A DNA stretch of 64,000 bases from Spirochaetales bacterium (GTDB lineage: Bacteria > Spirochaetota > Spirochaetia > Treponematales > Treponemataceae): the NCBI GenBank assembly GCA_029098225.1, contig JAQXNX010000012.1, positions 1 to 64,000 on the forward strand, given 5' to 3'. The notes beneath the pieces are model-generated. The model saw only the letters and a program-made list of their open reading frames with translations, was not told the origin of the DNA and searched no databases. Every line of letters starts with the position of its first letter. Position 1 is the stretch's first letter. Positions 1-8,150 of the stretch are shown one piece after another. Both the position numbers and the translations under genes were made by a program.

Positions 1-512
1 TTCTGCACTTCAATATCATTTTCGTTCTTATATCCACTGCAATTATAAAACACATTATGGGTTTTGTCATCATAAGGAATCTTATCTGTTTCAATAAATC
101 TTGAACTCTTAGTATAACGCGGAAGCCCTGCTCCAAAAGGATCATCTTTGCAGATAAAGATAATATATGTTTCTTTTAAATTCTTAAACTTAGTACGTCG
201 TTTTGTTGTAGAAACATCTAATGAAGACTGATAATATCTTGAACGTAGAATTATGTCATCATAGTTTCCTGTCTGCATTTCTATGTCGTAAATTTTTTTA
301 CTGTCTTTTACAACAACATCAAGGCGCACACCTCGCGTATCATAGAAATTTTCAACAGGAGATTCTGTCTGTAAATATTCAATTTTTTCTATCTGAATAT
401 CCAGTAGAACTTCAAGAATCTCTTTACAGAGCTCTGCATTTTGCATTACCTTGCAGAAAATAAAATTATCTGCAATCGTCAATTCTTCCCAAGGTTTAGA
501 AAATTGTCCCAT
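1..512 (-). CDS. Rpn family PD-(D/E)XK nuclease / putative transposase, C-terminally truncated by the window edge
   Basis: The reading frame is open from an ATG at 512 to the left edge of the window (about 170 residues visible, C-terminus missing). An AGGAGG Shine-Dalgarno sequence lies just upstream (about 515-521), which fixes the start. The N-terminus (MGQFSKPWEELTIADNFIF) and the later segment with RLDVVVKD followed by YDIEMQ match the PDDEXK_2/Rpn group, in which the D of LDVVV and the E-x-Q of IEMQ form the nuclease core. Rpn proteins are recombination-promoting DNA nucleases often annotated as transposases. They are common and multicopy in treponemes, but there are no visible terminal inverted repeats here. 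Family assignment is fairly secure; biological role is inferred. Confidence 0.8.
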   Translation of the reverse strand, partial: MGQFSKPWEELTIADNFIFCKVMQNAELCKEILEVLLDIQIEKIEYLQTESPVENFYDTRGVRLDVVVKDSKKIYDIEMQTGNYDDIILRSRYYQSSLDVSTTKRRTKFKNLKETYIIFICKDDPFGAGLPRYTKSSRFIETDKIPYDDKTHNVFYNCSGYKNENDIEVQ

Positions 513-805
513 AAGGCCTCCTGAAAAATGATTAAGATCAGGTCTATGAGGGACAACTTATTATTCATCCAAAAAAGAGTTTTTACCCCTCATACATCCT
601 GAAGTAATATTTCACGGAGTTTTTTTAAGTAAAACTCCTGAAGCGGGATAAAAATATTATTCAGTATAATTTATTTTTAACTCGCATCATATATACTGCG
701 CGAGTTTGCAATTTTTACACAATTTTTGCTAAAAAAAAGTGAAATTTCACAATTTTTCTCGTTTTTTATTCACTTATTTGGAGAAAAAAAGGTTATACTA
801 GAAGA
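513..805. promoter_or_regulatory. Divergent intergenic region with three palindromes
   Basis: This 293-bp gap separates the divergent Rpn nuclease and glycoside-hydrolase-like genes. It holds a stem-loop at 616-638 (GGAGTTTT / AAAACTCC, 7-nt loop), a palindrome at 679-706 with arms AACTCGC / GCGAGTT, and a perfect 12-bp palindrome GTGAAATTTCAC at 739-750 that could be an operator. A -10-like TATACT at 794-799 lies 6 nt before the ATG at 806. No gene is visible. Confidence 0.5.
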
Positions 806-2338
806 ATGAGTTATTTAGACAACAATAGCCTTTCTTTGCGCAAAGTGCATCTTGGCAAATGTCCTTGTGCGTTAGATTTGGGAGACGGTAGTGAACGAGG
901 CTTGTATGTGAATCAGGATTATATTCTGCGAAAACTGCAAAAGGTTCACCGCGGAATTAGTCTTATGTATACTTATTATCCTGATGATAAGGAATGGCCT
1001 ACTCGTGCCTGTTTTATCGAATCTTCTAAAATTGTAAAAGGGGTTTGGGATTCTCCATACGAAAATTATTTTCCTTATAGGGGAGGCAGAGAAGGCTTGC
1101 GCGAGGACGAGCCTTTTTGCTTTATGAAGGAAATTCGGAAGCACGGAATGGATGTTGTACTTTCTTTAACAATTGATCCGGCTTTAAAAGAAAATGATAT
1201 AATTTTAATTGCGAGGGATTTGCGTCCATATGGGCGTGTTTTTCTTAGAGTGAATCACGAATGTACAGGTAACTGGTTTTGTTATAATAAAAGGGCAACT
1301 TATCAGCAGCTTGCAGATTTTTTTGTTATGGTTTGCAAGGTTATGCATGAGTATGCCCCAAATGTAAAAGTCATTTTGTGTGCCGGAATGTATGAAAAAG
1401 AAACCGGCAAACTCGAAATGGAAGACATTTTTCTTGAAGCTCATAAAGCTTGTGATATCTGGTCGGCAGATCACTATATTTCTTTACACTGGGGTTGGCC
1501 TGTGGATATTGCTGCAAAAGAAACAGAAAACTATGCCTGCTATAATGTTGATGAAGTATATGAGCAGGCAAAACAAACTTTACACCGGTTAAGAAAAATT
1601 ACCGGTCAGGATAAGCCGTTTTTTCTTTCTGAGATGAATGGTGATGGTGATGTTACAGGCGCTTTTGAACAGGCTAATATGATGAATCATTTTATGAATT
1701 GCCTGGAAAAAGATAAGGAAAAATGGTTAAGCGCTTTTACACTTTATCAGTTTAGAGATGATGGTAGACTTGGACTTGAAATAACAGATCCGAATAATTG
1801 TGAAGTTGGAATTGAACAGCCGATTCTCTCTGTTTATAAAAAGCAGCTTCATAAAAAATTTTTCACTCAGAAAATAACAGAGCTTTCTGAGCCTTCAGAT
1901 AAAATTAAGTTCCCGGTAAAGCTTCGATGGAGTAATTCAGAGGATGCCGAAGGAATTGAAGTTGATTTATATTTAAAAAAAATCCCCTGCTATGCAGAAT
2001 TATATTTTGAAGATGAACTTGTTCCATTAAATCTTATGATTGAATTTGACGGCTTCTGGTTTTATAAAGCTCCTGGAGTTAAATTTGTAGATTTAATGAG
2101 CAGAATTTATGAAAAGCCTTTCAAAATAAAAAAAGGTCAGGCAAAAAAATTACGATTATTTGCTCCGCCACAAGACGGATTAAATTATCCTGAAGAAAAA
2201 AAATCGCCGTTTTCCAAAGAAATAGATTCTATAGAAAACGGCGAATGGATGTTTAATAGTTATGTAACTATTCCAGCCTTGCCCAAAATTCGAATTGAAT
2301 ATGAGCCGGTTGAATTAGTTAAGCACTATTCTAAATGA
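806..2338 (+). CDS. TIM-barrel glycoside-hydrolase-like protein (GH26-like active-site pattern)
   Basis: This 510-residue protein has no signal peptide and so is predicted to be cytoplasmic. The first two thirds look like a TIM-barrel glycosidase: RVNHECTGNWF around residues 148-158 resembles the acid/base segment (HE-x-N-G-x-W) of GH26/clan A enzymes, with E152 as candidate acid/base. LSEMNGDG at 274-281 places E276 as a candidate nucleophile. The last ~150 residues look like a beta-rich accessory domain. A GH130 phosphorylase lies 19 kb away, so a mannan link is possible but weak. No SD precedes the ATG; TATACT at 794-799 ends 6 nt upstream, suggesting a leaderless transcript. The 3' end overlaps the convergent oppA gene by 13 bp. 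Exact family and substrate are unknown. Confidence 0.6.
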   Translation: MSYLDNNSLSLRKVHLGKCPCALDLGDGSERGLYVNQDYILRKLQKVHRGISLMYTYYPDDKEWPTRACFIESSKIVKGVWDSPYENYFPYRGGREGLREDEPFCFMKEIRKHGMDVVLSLTIDPALKENDIILIARDLRPYGRVFLRVNHECTGNWFCYNKRATYQQLADFFVMVCKVMHEYAPNVKVILCAGMYEKETGKLEMEDIFLEAHKACDIWSADHYISLHWGWPVDIAAKETENYACYNVDEVYEQAKQTLHRLRKITGQDKPFFLSEMNGDGDVTGAFEQANMMNHFMNCLEKDKEKWLSAFTLYQFRDDGRLGLEITDPNNCEVGIEQPILSVYKKQLHKKFFTQKITELSEPSDKIKFPVKLRWSNSEDAEGIEVDLYLKKIPCYAELYFEDELVPLNLMIEFDGFWFYKAPGVKFVDLMSRIYEKPFKIKKGQAKKLRLFAPPQDGLNYPEEKKSPFSKEIDSIENGEWMFNSYVTIPALPKIRIEYEPVELVKHYSK

Positions 2339-3951
2339 CCATACATAAAGTACCAGTAGCCATATGGGCTGTGCCATGTGCCTTTTAAATTTGTTTTCTG
2401 GAGCCAGAAATCGTTATAATAAGCAACTGGTGCCATAGCTGCATCGTTCAAAAGAACCTGTTCTGCCTCGTGCAGATAGTTGTAGTGTTCTTCTACATCT
2501 GTAGCCATTCTGGCAAGGTCAACATACTTATCAAATTCTTTAGAAGAATATTTTCCGTCGTTGTTTCCGTTGCCAGTTTCCAAAAGGTTTATCATGTTAG
2601 AAGGATCATCCCAGTCATAAACCCATCCGTTACGTGCAACATCAAAGTTTCCGGAACGACGGTCTGCTGTTACAGTCTTCCATTCCTGAATATTTACATT
2701 CATTGTAAGACCAAGCTCAGCCCATGCTGCCTGAAGATATTCTGCTACAGCTTTGTGGTAACCAGAGTCATTTGTAAGATATTCAAATGTTGGGAAGCCT
2801 TTTCCGTCAGCGTAACCAGCTTCTGCAAGAAGCTTCTTTGCTTTTGCAAGGTCTTCAGCATAGTTGCTTGTATTAAAATGGTCACCATATTTTTCTTTTG
2901 TAACCTGTTCAAATGAAGAGCCTGCTTTGGCATCAGAAACTCCAGGTCCTACAAAGTTCTTTGCAGGAGAGTAAGTTCCCTGCATGATTGTTGAAGCTAC
3001 GTGTCCACGATCAATTGCAAGAGAAAGTGCTTCGCGAACTTTTGGATTATCAAATGGAGCTTTTTGTGTATTGAATGTTACATAGTATGTTCCCATAATT
3101 GGTTCAAGATAGAATTCTCCTTTGCCAAGTAAAGAAGGAATTTCTTCTGTAGGAACATCTTTAATCATTTGAATTTCGTTCTGATTATATGCGTTATAAG
3201 CTGTATTTGCATCTTCAATCAGGTGCCATACGATAGTATCGAACGTAATATTTTTAGCATCCCAGTAGTTTGGATTCTTTGTAAATACAATCTGTGAACC
3301 ATCTGTAAATTCTGTCATGTAGTATGGACCACATGTTACATATGTTGCAGGATTTACTGTCCATCCGTCACCGTTAGCTTCGATTGTTTTTTTCTGTACT
3401 GGAACTAAAACTGCAAAGGCTGCAATTTTGTCAAAGTAAATACATGGATTAACAAGGTGAACTACAAATGTATTTGCATCTGGAGCTTCTACACCAAGTT
3501 TATCAAGGTCGCCTTCTGAAGCTTCTTCAAAACCTACAACAAGGTTTAAAAGATCATAACCGTATGGAGCAGCTGTTTCCGGATCAGCTACACGTTTCCA
3601 GGCGTATACAAAGTCTTCTGCTGTAAGTGCTGAACCGTCAGACCATTTAAGATTTGGACGAAGATGGAATGTCCATGTGAGTCCGTCTTCTGACTGTTCC
3701 CATTTCTCTGCAAGTCCGGCAACAATATTGTTGTCACGGTCAAACTTTAAGAGACCTTCAAATGCATGAATAATCATGTTTGCACCGTCTACTGCAGAGT
3801 TTAATGCAGGGTCAATTGTTTCAGGGGAAGGTCCAACCTGAACATGTAATACAGAGCCAGTTGAAGCTGCTGTGGATGATTTCTTTTCTCCACAGGCAAC
3901 CAAAAGCCCAGCCAAAGCAATCATAGAAACTAACAAAGTAAGTTTCTTCAT
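2326..3951 (-). CDS. oppA: Oligopeptide ABC transporter substrate-binding lipoprotein
   Basis: This 541-residue protein starts with a lipoprotein signal peptide ending in LLVAC (lipidated Cys20). The mature part has the SBP_bac_5 pattern of OppA/DppA: LHVQVGPSPETIDPALNS near the N-terminus, then WTFHLRPNLKWSDG with LTAEDFVYAWKRVADP, and a C-terminal lobe with VREALSLAIDR. It captures peptides outside the cytoplasmic membrane and delivers them to OppBC. It is the last gene of the minus-strand oppBCDFA cluster, has its own strong SD (GGAGG), and is separated from oppF by a small stem-loop. Placing the binding protein last is unusual, since it is normally first and most abundant, so separate expression or mRNA stabilisation may apply. 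Full-length. Confidence 0.95.
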   Translation of the reverse strand: MKKLTLLVSMIALAGLLVACGEKKSSTAASTGSVLHVQVGPSPETIDPALNSAVDGANMIIHAFEGLLKFDRDNNIVAGLAEKWEQSEDGLTWTFHLRPNLKWSDGSALTAEDFVYAWKRVADPETAAPYGYDLLNLVVGFEEASEGDLDKLGVEAPDANTFVVHLVNPCIYFDKIAAFAVLVPVQKKTIEANGDGWTVNPATYVTCGPYYMTEFTDGSQIVFTKNPNYWDAKNITFDTIVWHLIEDANTAYNAYNQNEIQMIKDVPTEEIPSLLGKGEFYLEPIMGTYYVTFNTQKAPFDNPKVREALSLAIDRGHVASTIMQGTYSPAKNFVGPGVSDAKAGSSFEQVTKEKYGDHFNTSNYAEDLAKAKKLLAEAGYADGKGFPTFEYLTNDSGYHKAVAEYLQAAWAELGLTMNVNIQEWKTVTADRRSGNFDVARNGWVYDWDDPSNMINLLETGNGNNDGKYSSKEFDKYVDLARMATDVEEHYNYLHEAEQVLLNDAAMAPVAYYNDFWLQKTNLKGTWHSPYGYWYFMYGHLE

Positions 3952-3964
3952 TAAAACACCTCCT

Positions 3965-3983
3965 GGTAAGTAATCAGCTTACC
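3965..3983 (-). promoter_or_regulatory. Intercistronic stem-loop between oppF and oppA
   Basis: Inverted repeat GGTAAG / CTTACC with a 7-nt loop directly follows the oppF stop and sits just before the oppA SD. There is no T-tract, so it is not a standard terminator. It could protect the upstream mRNA or set the oppF/oppA expression ratio (inference). Confidence 0.45.
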
Positions 3984-4975
3984 TAATTAATTTTATCTAA
4001 ATTATGGCAGGCAGCATAGTGCCCGGAACTGATTTCCTTGAATTCAGGATTTTCCTGTGCACAATGTTCATCTGCATAAGGACAACGCGTTCTGAAAGGA
4101 CAGCCGCTCGGCGGATTTAATGGAGAAGGAACATCTCCTTCAAGAATAATTCGTTTGTTTGTACGAGCTGTTTTTGGATCTGCAATAGGAACTGCAGAAA
4201 TAAGAGAACGTGTATAAGGATGTGCTGAATGGAAAATCAGTTCATCGGCATCGGCCATTTCTACCATGTGTCCTAGATACATTACACCAATCCTGCTGGA
4301 AATATGATTTACAACCGAAAGATCGTGCGCAATAAACAAATAAGTGAGTCCCATCTGTTTTTGCAAATCTTCGAACATATTTACAACCTGTGCCTGAATG
4401 GAAACATCGAGCGCAGAAACCGGTTCATCGCAAACAATGAATTGAGGATTAACTGCAAGTGCACGTGCAATTCCAATTCGCTGTCGCTGACCGCCGGAAA
4501 ATTCGTGCGGATAACGGTTTGCATGTTCTGAGTTTAAGCCGACTGTATCTAATAACGAAAGTATTTTTTCGCGGCGTTCTTTTTTGTCTGAATAAAGCTT
4601 ATGAATATCCAGAGCTTCACCAATAATGTCTCCTACAGTCATTCGCGGATCAAGAGAAGCATATGGATCCTGGAATACAATCTGCATTTTTCGGCGGAAT
4701 GGATGCATATCAACTTTTTTTCCGGTTTCGCTGTCAAAAATAACTTCACCATCGTAAATGATTTTTCCTGCTGTTGGTTCTGTAAGGCGCAGAATGGAAC
4801 GTCCGGTTGTAGTTTTTCCACAGCCAGATTCTCCAACTAAACCAAAGGTTTCTCCTTTTTTAATAAAGAAAGTTACATCATCAACTGCTTTTACATAACG
4901 TCCGCCGCCAGCAGGAAAATATTGTTTTAAGTGTTCAATTTCAAGGAGATTATTTTCTTTTAATTTTTCGTTCAT
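3983..4975 (-). CDS. oppF: Oligopeptide ABC transporter ATP-binding protein OppF
   Basis: 330-residue ABC ATPase. Walker A is GESGCGKTT (around residues 49-57), the signature motif is [14 protein letters not shown], Walker B is [13 protein letters not shown] and the H-loop is IAHDLSV. The C-terminal oligo_HPY extension ([17 protein letters not shown] with further cysteines) is typical of OppD/OppF-type ATPases and can carry an Fe-S cluster in some members. It pairs with OppD to power peptide uptake. Its ATG overlaps the oppD stop (ATGA), preceded by GGAGG, indicating translational coupling. Full-length. Confidence 0.95.
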   Translation of the reverse strand: MNEKLKENNLLEIEHLKQYFPAGGGRYVKAVDDVTFFIKKGETFGLVGESGCGKTTTGRSILRLTEPTAGKIIYDGEVIFDSETGKKVDMHPFRRKMQIVFQDPYASLDPRMTVGDIIGEALDIHKLYSDKKERREKILSLLDTVGLNSEHANRYPHEFSGGQRQRIGIARALAVNPQFIVCDEPVSALDVSIQAQVVNMFEDLQKQMGLTYLFIAHDLSVVNHISSRIGVMYLGHMVEMADADELIFHSAHPYTRSLISAVPIADPKTARTNKRIILEGDVPSPLNPPSGCPFRTRCPYADEHCAQENPEFKEISSGHYAACHNLDKIN

Positions 4976-6048
4976 TTTTTTCCTCCCTGCGCATTTTCTA
5001 CCTTGCCATCTGCTGTAACAATTACTTCTGCACTTCCCAGCTTCTGAGCCTTTTGTTCAAGCCAGCAGCGTCCATAATGAACATTTTCTCCTACTGCAGC
5101 ACCTCCAAGGCTTTCGTATTCATTACGAACAGGAGGCTGTTCAAGACAGATTTTCATACAGTTTGAACAGCGGGGTGCAAAACAACAGCCGTCAGGTCGG
5201 TTTAATAAGTCTACAGGCTGTCCTTCAATTGGTACCAGCCGTGAATAATCTTTTTCATGAAATTTTGGAATAGAGCGGAGAAGACCGCGTGTGTATTCAT
5301 GCTGCGGATTATAGAAAATATCATCGGTTGTTCCGTACTCAATAATTTCTCCTGCATACATTACTGCAATATGATCACACATACTTGCTACAACACCAAG
5401 GTCATGGGTAATCATAATAATTCCCATTCCAAGCTTTCTTTTTAGCTCCTGCATAAGTTCAAGAATCTGAGCCTGAATAGTAACATCCAGAGCTGTTGTC
5501 GGTTCATCGGCTATTAAAAGCTTTGGCTCGCAGGCAAGTGCAATTGCAATCATTACACGTTGTCTCATACCACCCGAAAGCTCATGTGGATATTGTTTAA
5601 GACGCTTATCTGGTTCATTTATTCCAACAAGAGTTAAAAGTTCACGTGCACGTTCATGAACTTCTTTTCCTTTTTTATCTGTATGAAGCTTAATGGCTTC
5701 TTCAATTTGATTTCCTATAGTCCATACTGGATTTAACGAAGTCATTGGATCCTGGAATATTATGCTTACTTCTTTTCCACGGATTTTGCGGAGTTCTTTT
5801 TCTGTCATCTGGTCTATTCTGTGTCCGTTGAAGGTAACTGTTCCGCCGGTAATTTTTCCGTTTTCGGCTGTAAGGCCCATTACAGAATAAGCTGTAACAG
5901 ATTTTCCGCTTCCTGACTCTCCTACAATTCCAAGAACTTCTCCTTCCTGCATATGGAGTGTAACATCATTTAAAGCACGTACTTCTCCTGCAGGAGTAAA
6001 AAAAGAAAGTTTTTCATGTTGTATATCTACTAAATATTCATTTTCCAT
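4972..6048 (-). CDS. oppD: Oligopeptide ABC transporter ATP-binding protein OppD
   Basis: 358-residue ABC ATPase with Walker A GESGSGKS, signature LSGGMRQRVMIAIAL, Walker B KLLIADEPTTALD and H-loop ITHDLGV, followed by the oligo_HPY tail (RPDGCCFAPRCSNCMKIC). It forms the heterodimeric ATPase with OppF. The tail after the cysteine-rich segment is somewhat longer than usual and ends AQGGKK. SD is GAGGT upstream. An 86-bp spacer holding two palindromic repeats separates it from oppC, the largest gap in this operon. Confidence 0.95.
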   Translation of the reverse strand: MENEYLVDIQHEKLSFFTPAGEVRALNDVTLHMQEGEVLGIVGESGSGKSVTAYSVMGLTAENGKITGGTVTFNGHRIDQMTEKELRKIRGKEVSIIFQDPMTSLNPVWTIGNQIEEAIKLHTDKKGKEVHERARELLTLVGINEPDKRLKQYPHELSGGMRQRVMIAIALACEPKLLIADEPTTALDVTIQAQILELMQELKRKLGMGIIMITHDLGVVASMCDHIAVMYAGEIIEYGTTDDIFYNPQHEYTRGLLRSIPKFHEKDYSRLVPIEGQPVDLLNRPDGCCFAPRCSNCMKICLEQPPVRNEYESLGGAAVGENVHYGRCWLEQKAQKLGSAEVIVTADGKVENAQGGKK

Positions 6049-6063
6049 ATAATTACCTCAAGA

Positions 6064-6126
6064 TGGTTGAGTTTGCCAAAACCACCAGTTTACGTTACGG
6101 TCCTTTAGACAAGCTCAATGACCGTA
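6064..6126. repeat. Pair of short palindromic repeats in the oppC-oppD gap
   Basis: Two imperfect palindromes sit side by side. The first (6064-6087) has TGGTT / AACCA arms around GAGTTTGCCAA. The second (6096-6126) has TACGGTC / GACCGTA arms around a centre containing GACAAGCTCAATGA. Both resemble degenerate members of the widespread intergenic palindromes with a TTGAGCTTGTCGAA-type core (from memory of such repeats, not from a search). They lie inside an operon and could form RNA hairpins that affect downstream oppDFA expression. Confidence 0.55.
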
Positions 6127-6134
6127 CAACCTTT

Positions 6135-7196
6135 CTAACTCTTTAATTTAGGATCAAATGCATCCCGCAGTCCATCGCCCAATAAGTTAAAACTCAAAAT
6201 GATGATAAAAATCAAAAAAGCAGGAGCAAAGAGTTTTTCGGGATAAGACTGGAATCCGTTCAAAGCTGCCGAAGCCAGTGAACCAAGAGAAGGCATTGGA
6301 GCCTGAACACCAAGTCCAAGGAAGGAAAGGAAAGATTCTGTAAAAATTGAAGAAGGAATTTGAAGTGTAGTTGTTACAATTAATGTACCAATACAGTTAG
6401 TAATAAGATGTTTTCCTATAATTCGTTTTCCATTTGCTCCAAGAGCTTTTGCTGCAGTTACATATTCGTTTTGTTTTAAAACCATAATCTGGCTGCGGAT
6501 AATGCGGGCCATTCCAACCCAATATAACAGCGCAAAAACTATGAACATAGAAACCATGTTCGGTCCTAAACGTTGAATCCATCCAAAGCCTGGAAGTCCT
6601 CCCAAAGTTCGTAATGGAAATTTTAAGGTTTGTGCAAGAAGAATAATAATCAATACATCTGGAACTGTGTAAATAATGTCGACAATACGCATCATAATTA
6701 AATCTACAGTTCCACCAAAGTAGCCGGCAATTGCTCCATAAAGGGAACCGATTATTAAAATTAAAAGAGATGCTACAATACCTACAGTCATAGAAACACG
6801 GCCACCGACCATAACTCTAATTGCATAATCACGACCGTTCTGATCTGTCCCTAAAATATGTGGAAAAACTTTTTCGCCATTCTGTTTCATTGTAAGTTCA
6901 ACGGCTGAATACTGCATAGGTCCAAGACGTTCACTTCCTTTTATCTGCTGTTCATATTTATAAGGATAAAAAGCCGGAACAATAAAGCAAAGTATGATTA
7001 TAAAAAGAACAATAGACAAAGATGTCATTGCAATTTTGTTTTTTCTAAAACGGCGGAAGCCATCTTTCCAGAAGCCTACAGATTCGCGCATAATAACAAG
7101 AGACTGTTTTTCATCGGGTGTGGCAGGAATAAAGTCTTCTGCAACAAGATTATCTACATTTATTTGAAAGCTAAGTGGATTTTTCTTCTTTTCCAT
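6135..7196 (-). CDS. oppC: Oligopeptide ABC transporter permease OppC
   Basis: 353-residue inner-membrane permease. It has the N-terminal OppC_N segment (SVGFWKDGFRRFRKNKIAMTS) followed by six predicted membrane spans. The BPD_transp_1 coupling segment is EYVTAAKALGANGKRIIGKH, which contacts the ATPases. LGTDQNGRD is the typical OppC periplasmic motif. It partners OppB to form the channel. The 14-bp gap to oppB and an AGGA ribosome site support co-transcription. Full-length. Confidence 0.95.
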   Translation of the reverse strand: MEKKKNPLSFQINVDNLVAEDFIPATPDEKQSLVIMRESVGFWKDGFRRFRKNKIAMTSLSIVLFIIILCFIVPAFYPYKYEQQIKGSERLGPMQYSAVELTMKQNGEKVFPHILGTDQNGRDYAIRVMVGGRVSMTVGIVASLLILIIGSLYGAIAGYFGGTVDLIMMRIVDIIYTVPDVLIIILLAQTLKFPLRTLGGLPGFGWIQRLGPNMVSMFIVFALLYWVGMARIIRSQIMVLKQNEYVTAAKALGANGKRIIGKHLITNCIGTLIVTTTLQIPSSIFTESFLSFLGLGVQAPMPSLGSLASAALNGFQSYPEKLFAPAFLIFIIILSFNLLGDGLRDAFDPKLKS

Positions 7197-7210
7197 AAAT
7201 TTTTTCCTGT

Positions 7211-8128
7211 TTACTTTAACTTGATTCTTGGATCCACAATTGCATACATAATATCAACAATGACATTCATTATAATTACAAAAACTGCAAGGAAGATTGT
7301 GGTTCCCATAATCATAGGATAATCTCGGCTTGTAATTGCGCCAACGAATTCCGAACCAAGTCCTGGAATATTAAAAATCTTTTCTATAATAAAGCTGCCG
7401 GTCATAAGAGAAGCAATAAGAGGTCCAAGATAAGTTACAACGGGCAGAATGGCATTACGAAGTGCATGTTTAAAAATAGATTTAAAATTGCTTACTCCTT
7501 TTGCACGTGCTGTCCGCATGTAATCCTGGCCCATAACATCCAGCATTGAAGAACGCATAAGACGTGCTATATAAAATGTAGGATATAGTGCCAGTGCCAT
7601 TACAGGCATAATATAACTTCGGGCATTATTTAATCCAAGCGAAGGAAGCCATTTAAGCTTTGTAGAAAAAATATACATTAAAAGAGTAGAAGACAAAAAG
7701 CTTGGAATAGCAATTCCGGCTGTAGAAAGAACAACAAGAATGTTATCAATTGCTTTTCCTCGTTTGTAAGCGGCTATGGCTCCAAGCGGAACTCCAAAAA
7801 GCACTGCAACTAAAATAGCCCAGCCTCCTAATCTTGCAGAAACCGGGAATTTTGTAAAGATAATTTCGCTTACAGTTCTTCCACGCTTTTTAATGGAAAG
7901 ACCAAAATCTCCATGTACTATTCCACCTAAATAGGTCAGATACTGCTGACCTAAAGGCTTGTCTAAACCATATTTTGCTTCCATGGCAGCCTGCGCCTGA
8001 GGTGTTACTGCTTTTTCTGACAGAAAAGGCCCTCCAGGAACCATATTCATAATAAAAAACGTAAGAGTGGCTACAAGATATGCCGTAATGACAGCTGTAG
8101 CCAGTCTTTTTAAAATGTATTTCAGCAT
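7211..8128 (-). CDS. oppB: Oligopeptide ABC transporter permease OppB
   Basis: 305-residue permease with the characteristic N-terminal segment (MLKYILKRLATAVITAYLVATLTFFIMN), the GDFGLSIKKRGRTVSEII motif after the first periplasmic loop, and the EAA-like loop DYMRTARAKGVSNFKSIFKH. The C-terminus ends in a conserved IVDPRIKLK tail. It is the first permease of the cluster; a good AGGAG lies upstream. Together with the genes downstream it forms a complete peptide importer. Confidence 0.95.
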   Translation of the reverse strand: MLKYILKRLATAVITAYLVATLTFFIMNMVPGGPFLSEKAVTPQAQAAMEAKYGLDKPLGQQYLTYLGGIVHGDFGLSIKKRGRTVSEIIFTKFPVSARLGGWAILVAVLFGVPLGAIAAYKRGKAIDNILVVLSTAGIAIPSFLSSTLLMYIFSTKLKWLPSLGLNNARSYIMPVMALALYPTFYIARLMRSSMLDVMGQDYMRTARAKGVSNFKSIFKHALRNAILPVVTYLGPLIASLMTGSFIIEKIFNIPGLGSEFVGAITSRDYPMIMGTTIFLAVFVIIMNVIVDIMYAIVDPRIKLK

Positions 8129-8150
8129 TAAAAATGCTCCTGAAAAGAAA

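Noticed and set aside
2470..2916. 148-residue ORF antisense to oppA
   Set aside because: Low-complexity translation with many Cys/Phe/Val residues, and it lies fully inside oppA.
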